Made by a program: the position numbers and the translations under genes. Shown piece after piece: positions 6,160 to 8,564 of a stretch of DNA of 8,564 nt; position 1 is the first letter of the stretch, and every line of letters starts with the position of its first letter. The notes below the pieces were generated by a model. That model was not told where the DNA came from, did no database searches, and saw only the letters and a program-made list of their open reading frames with translations. This stretch comes from an uncultured Lachnobacterium sp. (lineage in GTDB: Bacteria; Bacillota; Clostridia; Lachnospirales; Lachnospiraceae): NCBI GenBank assembly GCA_900552085.1, contig URYB01000099.1, forward strand, positions 1 through 8,564, written 5' to 3'.

Positions 6160-6876
6160 ATGTCAGAAGAAGAAAGAAAGTTTTTGGAAATTGTAGATTT
6201 AAAGAAAGGATTTGGAAGCGGTGAGACGCGTCAGGAGGTTCTTCGCGGTATGAATTTTTCTGTCGCAAAAGGTGAGTTCTGTGTACTTTTAGGACCATCC
6301 GGTTCCGGAAAATCCACATTATTGAATATCATTGGAGGTATTGATAATGCGGACAGTGGTTACATCAATATCAATGGAGATAAGCTGGAGGATATGAGTG
6401 AGAAAAAGCTCACACAGTACCGCAGAAAGCATCTTGGTTATGTATTCCAGATGTATAATCTTATTGCTAACCTGAATGTAAAAGAAAATATTGAGGTAGG
6501 AGCTTATCTGTCAGACAATGCGCTGGATATTGATGATCTGCTTCACACACTTGGACTTTACGAACACAGATACAAGCTGCCGAACCAACTTTCCGGTGGA
6601 CAGCAGCAGCGTGTTTCCATTGGCCGCGCTATTGTAAAGAATCCGGATATTCTGCTGTGTGATGAGCCGACAGGAGCTTTGGACTACAATACTTCGAAGG
6701 AAATTTTAAAACTGATTGAGGATGTAAACAAGAAATATGGCAATACCATTATCATGGTTACACATAATGAGGCAATCAAAAACATGGCAGATCACGTAAT
6801 CAAGCTCCGTGACGGAGCGGTGCGTCATAACGATATTAATACAAACAAAATCTCTGCAGATGAACTTGAGTGGTAA
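6160..6876 (+). CDS. ABC transporter ATP-binding protein, MacB/LolD type
   Basis: This encodes 238 residues. ATG 6160 follows GGGAG (6150-6154) by 5 bases; an in-frame GTG at 6124 has no ribosome site. All nucleotide-binding motifs are present: Walker [10 protein letters not shown] at 45-53, Q-loop Gln97 in YVFQMYN, signature LSGGQQQR at 144-151, Walker B ILLCDEPT at 164-171 with catalytic Glu169, and H-loop His202 in VTHN. The [17 protein letters not shown] stretch and the GGQQQR signature are typical of the MacB/LolD/SalX group, which power FtsX-type permeases in mechanotransmission rather than classic substrate translocation. Such pairs in Firmicutes export or respond to antimicrobial peptides, or move other amphiphiles. 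The gene starts about 100 bases after tetR and is followed, 10 bases after its stop, by its presumed permease. The ATPase looks fully functional, but that permease is disrupted. Confidence 0.95.
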   Translation: MSEEERKFLEIVDLKKGFGSGETRQEVLRGMNFSVAKGEFCVLLGPSGSGKSTLLNIIGGIDNADSGYININGDKLEDMSEKKLTQYRRKHLGYVFQMYNLIANLNVKENIEVGAYLSDNALDIDDLLHTLGLYEHRYKLPNQLSGGQQQRVSIGRAIVKNPDILLCDEPTGALDYNTSKEILKLIEDVNKKYGNTIIMVTHNEAIKNMADHVIKLRDGAVRHNDINTNKISADELEW

Positions 6877-6886
6877 GGGGGCAGTT

Positions 6887-8328
6887 ATGAGTAAGAAAAA
6901 AGTGAGAAATCCCCTGATCAAGCGAATACCGAAAGAATTGATCGGAGACGGGAAGAAATATCTTGTTGTATTTTTATTCCTCGTGCTTACCATTGGTTTG
7001 GTATCCGGTATGTATGTCGCAAATGAGAGTATGTTGCAATCGGCTGCGGACGGTGTAAAAGAATACAAACAGGAAGATGGACATTTTGAGTTAAAGAAGC
7101 AGGCGGATGATGCATTGCTGTCTGCAATTGAAACCGGAGAGAAAGCGGATGTAAAACAGTATTATCTGGACGAAGCAAAATCGAAGACAAATATGCCGAT
7201 GCCGAAGAAAAGTACGAATTAAATGATCCGGACTTTAAGGCGACAAAGACAACCGTGTATGAGAATTTCTTCCGAAACGAAGAGGAAGATTACAACAACG
7301 ATGGCAAAAAAGATGGTACGATTCGTGTCTTTCCACAGACGGAAGATATCAACCTGGCATGCCTGTTAAAAGGAAGTTTTCCACAGACAAAAGACGAAAT
7401 CGCCATTGACCGTATGCATGCAGACAATGTAGGTGTCACCGTCGGAGATACAATCACCATCAGCGGAGAAACCTATAAGATTGTTGGTCTTTTGGCATAT
7501 GTCAATTATTCTACATTACATGAGAAAACCACAGATATGATGTTTGATGCTTTGAAATTTGATGTGGCAATGGTCACATCAGAAGGCTTTGACCGTCTTC
7601 AAAAGAGTGTGCATTATGCATATGCATGGAAGTATGAAAACGAGCCAAAAGATGATGCACAGGAAAAAACACAGTCTGACAATTTCATGCGTGCCCTGCT
7701 GACACAGACCGTAGTTGCGGACAATGAATTGGAGGATTACACACCCAAATACGGCAATCCGGCAATCAATTTTGCAACTGATGATATGGGATCGGATAAA
7801 GCCATGGGTGGTGTACTTCTGGATATTCTGATTGTAATTATCGCTTTTATCTTTGCGGTTACGATCAGCAATACCATTGCAAAAGAAGCTTCTGCCATCG
7901 GAACACTGCGCGCTTCTGGTTATACGAAGGGAGAACTTATACGGCATTATCTCTCCATGCCGGTGATCGTAACGCTTCTGGCGGCGATTGTGGGAAATAT
8001 TTTGGGATACACGGTATTCAAAAATGTAGTAGTGTCGATGTATTATAACAGTTACAGTCTGCCGACGTATCACACAATCTGGAATCCAGATGCCTTTTTC
8101 AAGACGACACTGATTCCGGTGGTTCTGATGCTTGTGGTCAACCTGATTGTTATTGTGCGTATGATGCAGCACACGCCGTTGCAGTTCCTACGCCATGATC
8201 TGAAAAAAAAAAATAAAAAGGCCATGCGCTTGCCAAGATGGAAATTCTTAAGCCGTTTCCGTCTGCGTATTATGTTCCAGAATGTAGCGAATTACCTGAT
8301 TCTTTTGAGGCATCATCAGAATGTGTGA
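6887..8328 (+). pseudogene. FtsX/MacB-type ABC permease, frameshifted and truncated
   Basis: ATG 6887 follows a G-rich site (AAGGGGG, 6875-6881). The first frame encodes a basic N-terminus, a membrane segment at about 25-44 (YLVVFLFLVLTIGLVSGMYV) and part of the extracellular domain, then stops at 7220-7222. The protein resumes in another frame as IEDKYADAEEKYELNDPDF and continues to 8328. Adding one A to the AAAA at 7177-7180 would join them as DEAKIEDKYADAEEKY. The second part carries the extracellular domain, three further membrane segments (about 7810-7875, 7940-8010 and 8095-8160) and the FtsX core KEASAIGTLRASGYTKGEL. It reaches FRLRIMFQNVANYLILL, the usual start of the second half, then turns into RHHQNV and a stop. 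About half of a normal large FtsX permease is missing. GTG 7255 has no ribosome site, so the second part is not a separate gene. The frameshift could be a sequencing error; the truncation is harder to explain that way. Confidence 0.85.
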
Positions 8329-8564
8329 GCAGGTAGCTGCCTCTGGCAACACACTTATCCTTTATTCTGCTTGACTACTTTTCATCTGGTATATAAATTA
8401 GGGGCAAGGGTTTCCACGGAGTGGTGCATGCACCCTTGCGGCTGATTTTATATACCGGATATCCTAGCCCAAGCAGAAGAAGGAAGACCATTCATCCTTT
8501 TCCCATGGCAGTTGAACCTTTATGTCGGAACACCTTAGCATTATCATTGCCATCATGTTATCTA
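8305..8564. other. Gene-free structured tail, probable insertion or rearrangement edge
   Basis: From about 8305 the permease sequence ends and no convincing coding frame is seen on either strand. The new sequence opens with GAGGCA (8307-8312), which pairs with TGCCTC (8338-8343). GTGTG (8323-8327) can pair with CACAC (8350-8354). A 73-nt hairpin and the palindrome GGATATCC (8457-8464) follow. Structured, gene-free DNA beginning abruptly inside a gene suits the end of an insertion sequence or other mobile element whose body lies beyond the window. No terminal repeat, target duplication or transposase can be confirmed here. Confidence 0.5.
8386..8458. repeat. Long imperfect hairpin (73 nt)
   Basis: The inner arms GCAAGGGT (8404-8411) and ACCCTTGC (8432-8439) pair perfectly. 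The outer arms CTGGTATATAAA (8386-8397) and TTTATATACCGG (8447-8458) pair with one wobble and a small bulge, giving an arm of about 24 pairs in all. The 20-base loop holds CCAC/GTGG, and the perfect 12-bp palindrome GGTGCATGCACC (8423-8434) overlaps the loop and inner arm, so two alternative folds compete. No T-run follows, so it is not a simple terminator. Confidence 0.75.

Noticed and set aside
7255..8328. Second part of the permease as an independent gene
   Set aside because: GTG 7255 has no ribosome site, and the same frame continues upstream with permease-like sequence as far as the frameshift, so it is one broken gene.
8323..8380. Group II intron 5' end at GTGTG
   Set aside because: GTGYG is short and common, the bases between 8305 and 8322 already do not match permease coding, and no further domain I landmarks or domain V were recognised. 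An intron is not excluded, but it is not supported.

Overview
The window looks like chromosomal DNA from a low-to-moderate GC Gram-positive bacterium of the Clostridia, most likely Lachnospiraceae (Roseburia-like). This is inferred from strong AAGGAG-type ribosome sites on almost every gene, one TTG start, an Spx/ArsC-family protein end, a TetR plus MacB-like ABC pump, and the general protein style. No rRNA, tRNA or CRISPR array was seen.

Region 1 (1-3060, + strand) opens with the 3' end of an Spx/ArsC-family gene. Three closely spaced genes follow: a 491-residue secreted protein of unknown function, a LOG-family nucleotide phosphoribohydrolase, and a membrane-anchored M15 (VanY/CwlK-like) peptidoglycan peptidase. 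The spacing suggests one transcript from the secreted protein onward.

Region 2 (3069-5222, - strand) is a compact, visibly AT-richer three-gene cassette. It holds two membrane-anchored leucine-rich-repeat proteins that are paralogues of each other, then a three-pass membrane protein. The genes overlap or nearly touch, so they are probably co-translated. The cassette converges on the peptidase gene with only 8 bp between stop codons and no obvious terminator.

Region 3 (about 5223-5433) is a divergent control region. On the + strand a TTGACA/17 bp/TAACAT promoter is overlapped by two tandem copies of a 19-bp operator, one perfect (AACATAAC-N3-GTTATGTT) and one degenerate, which points to autoregulation by the adjacent TetR gene. 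On the - strand a TTGACA promoter with an extended -10 faces the leucine-rich-repeat cassette. It is bracketed by two near-identical 12-bp palindromes 52 bp apart.

Region 4 (5434-8564, + strand) encodes TetR, an intact ABC ATPase, and an FtsX/MacB-type permease that is broken twice: by an internal frameshift near 7177 and by abrupt loss of permease sequence near 8305. The last 260 bases hold no supported gene but contain strong secondary structure, including a 73-nt hairpin. They look like the edge of an insertion or rearrangement. As read, the efflux operon has an intact regulator and ATPase but a dead permease.
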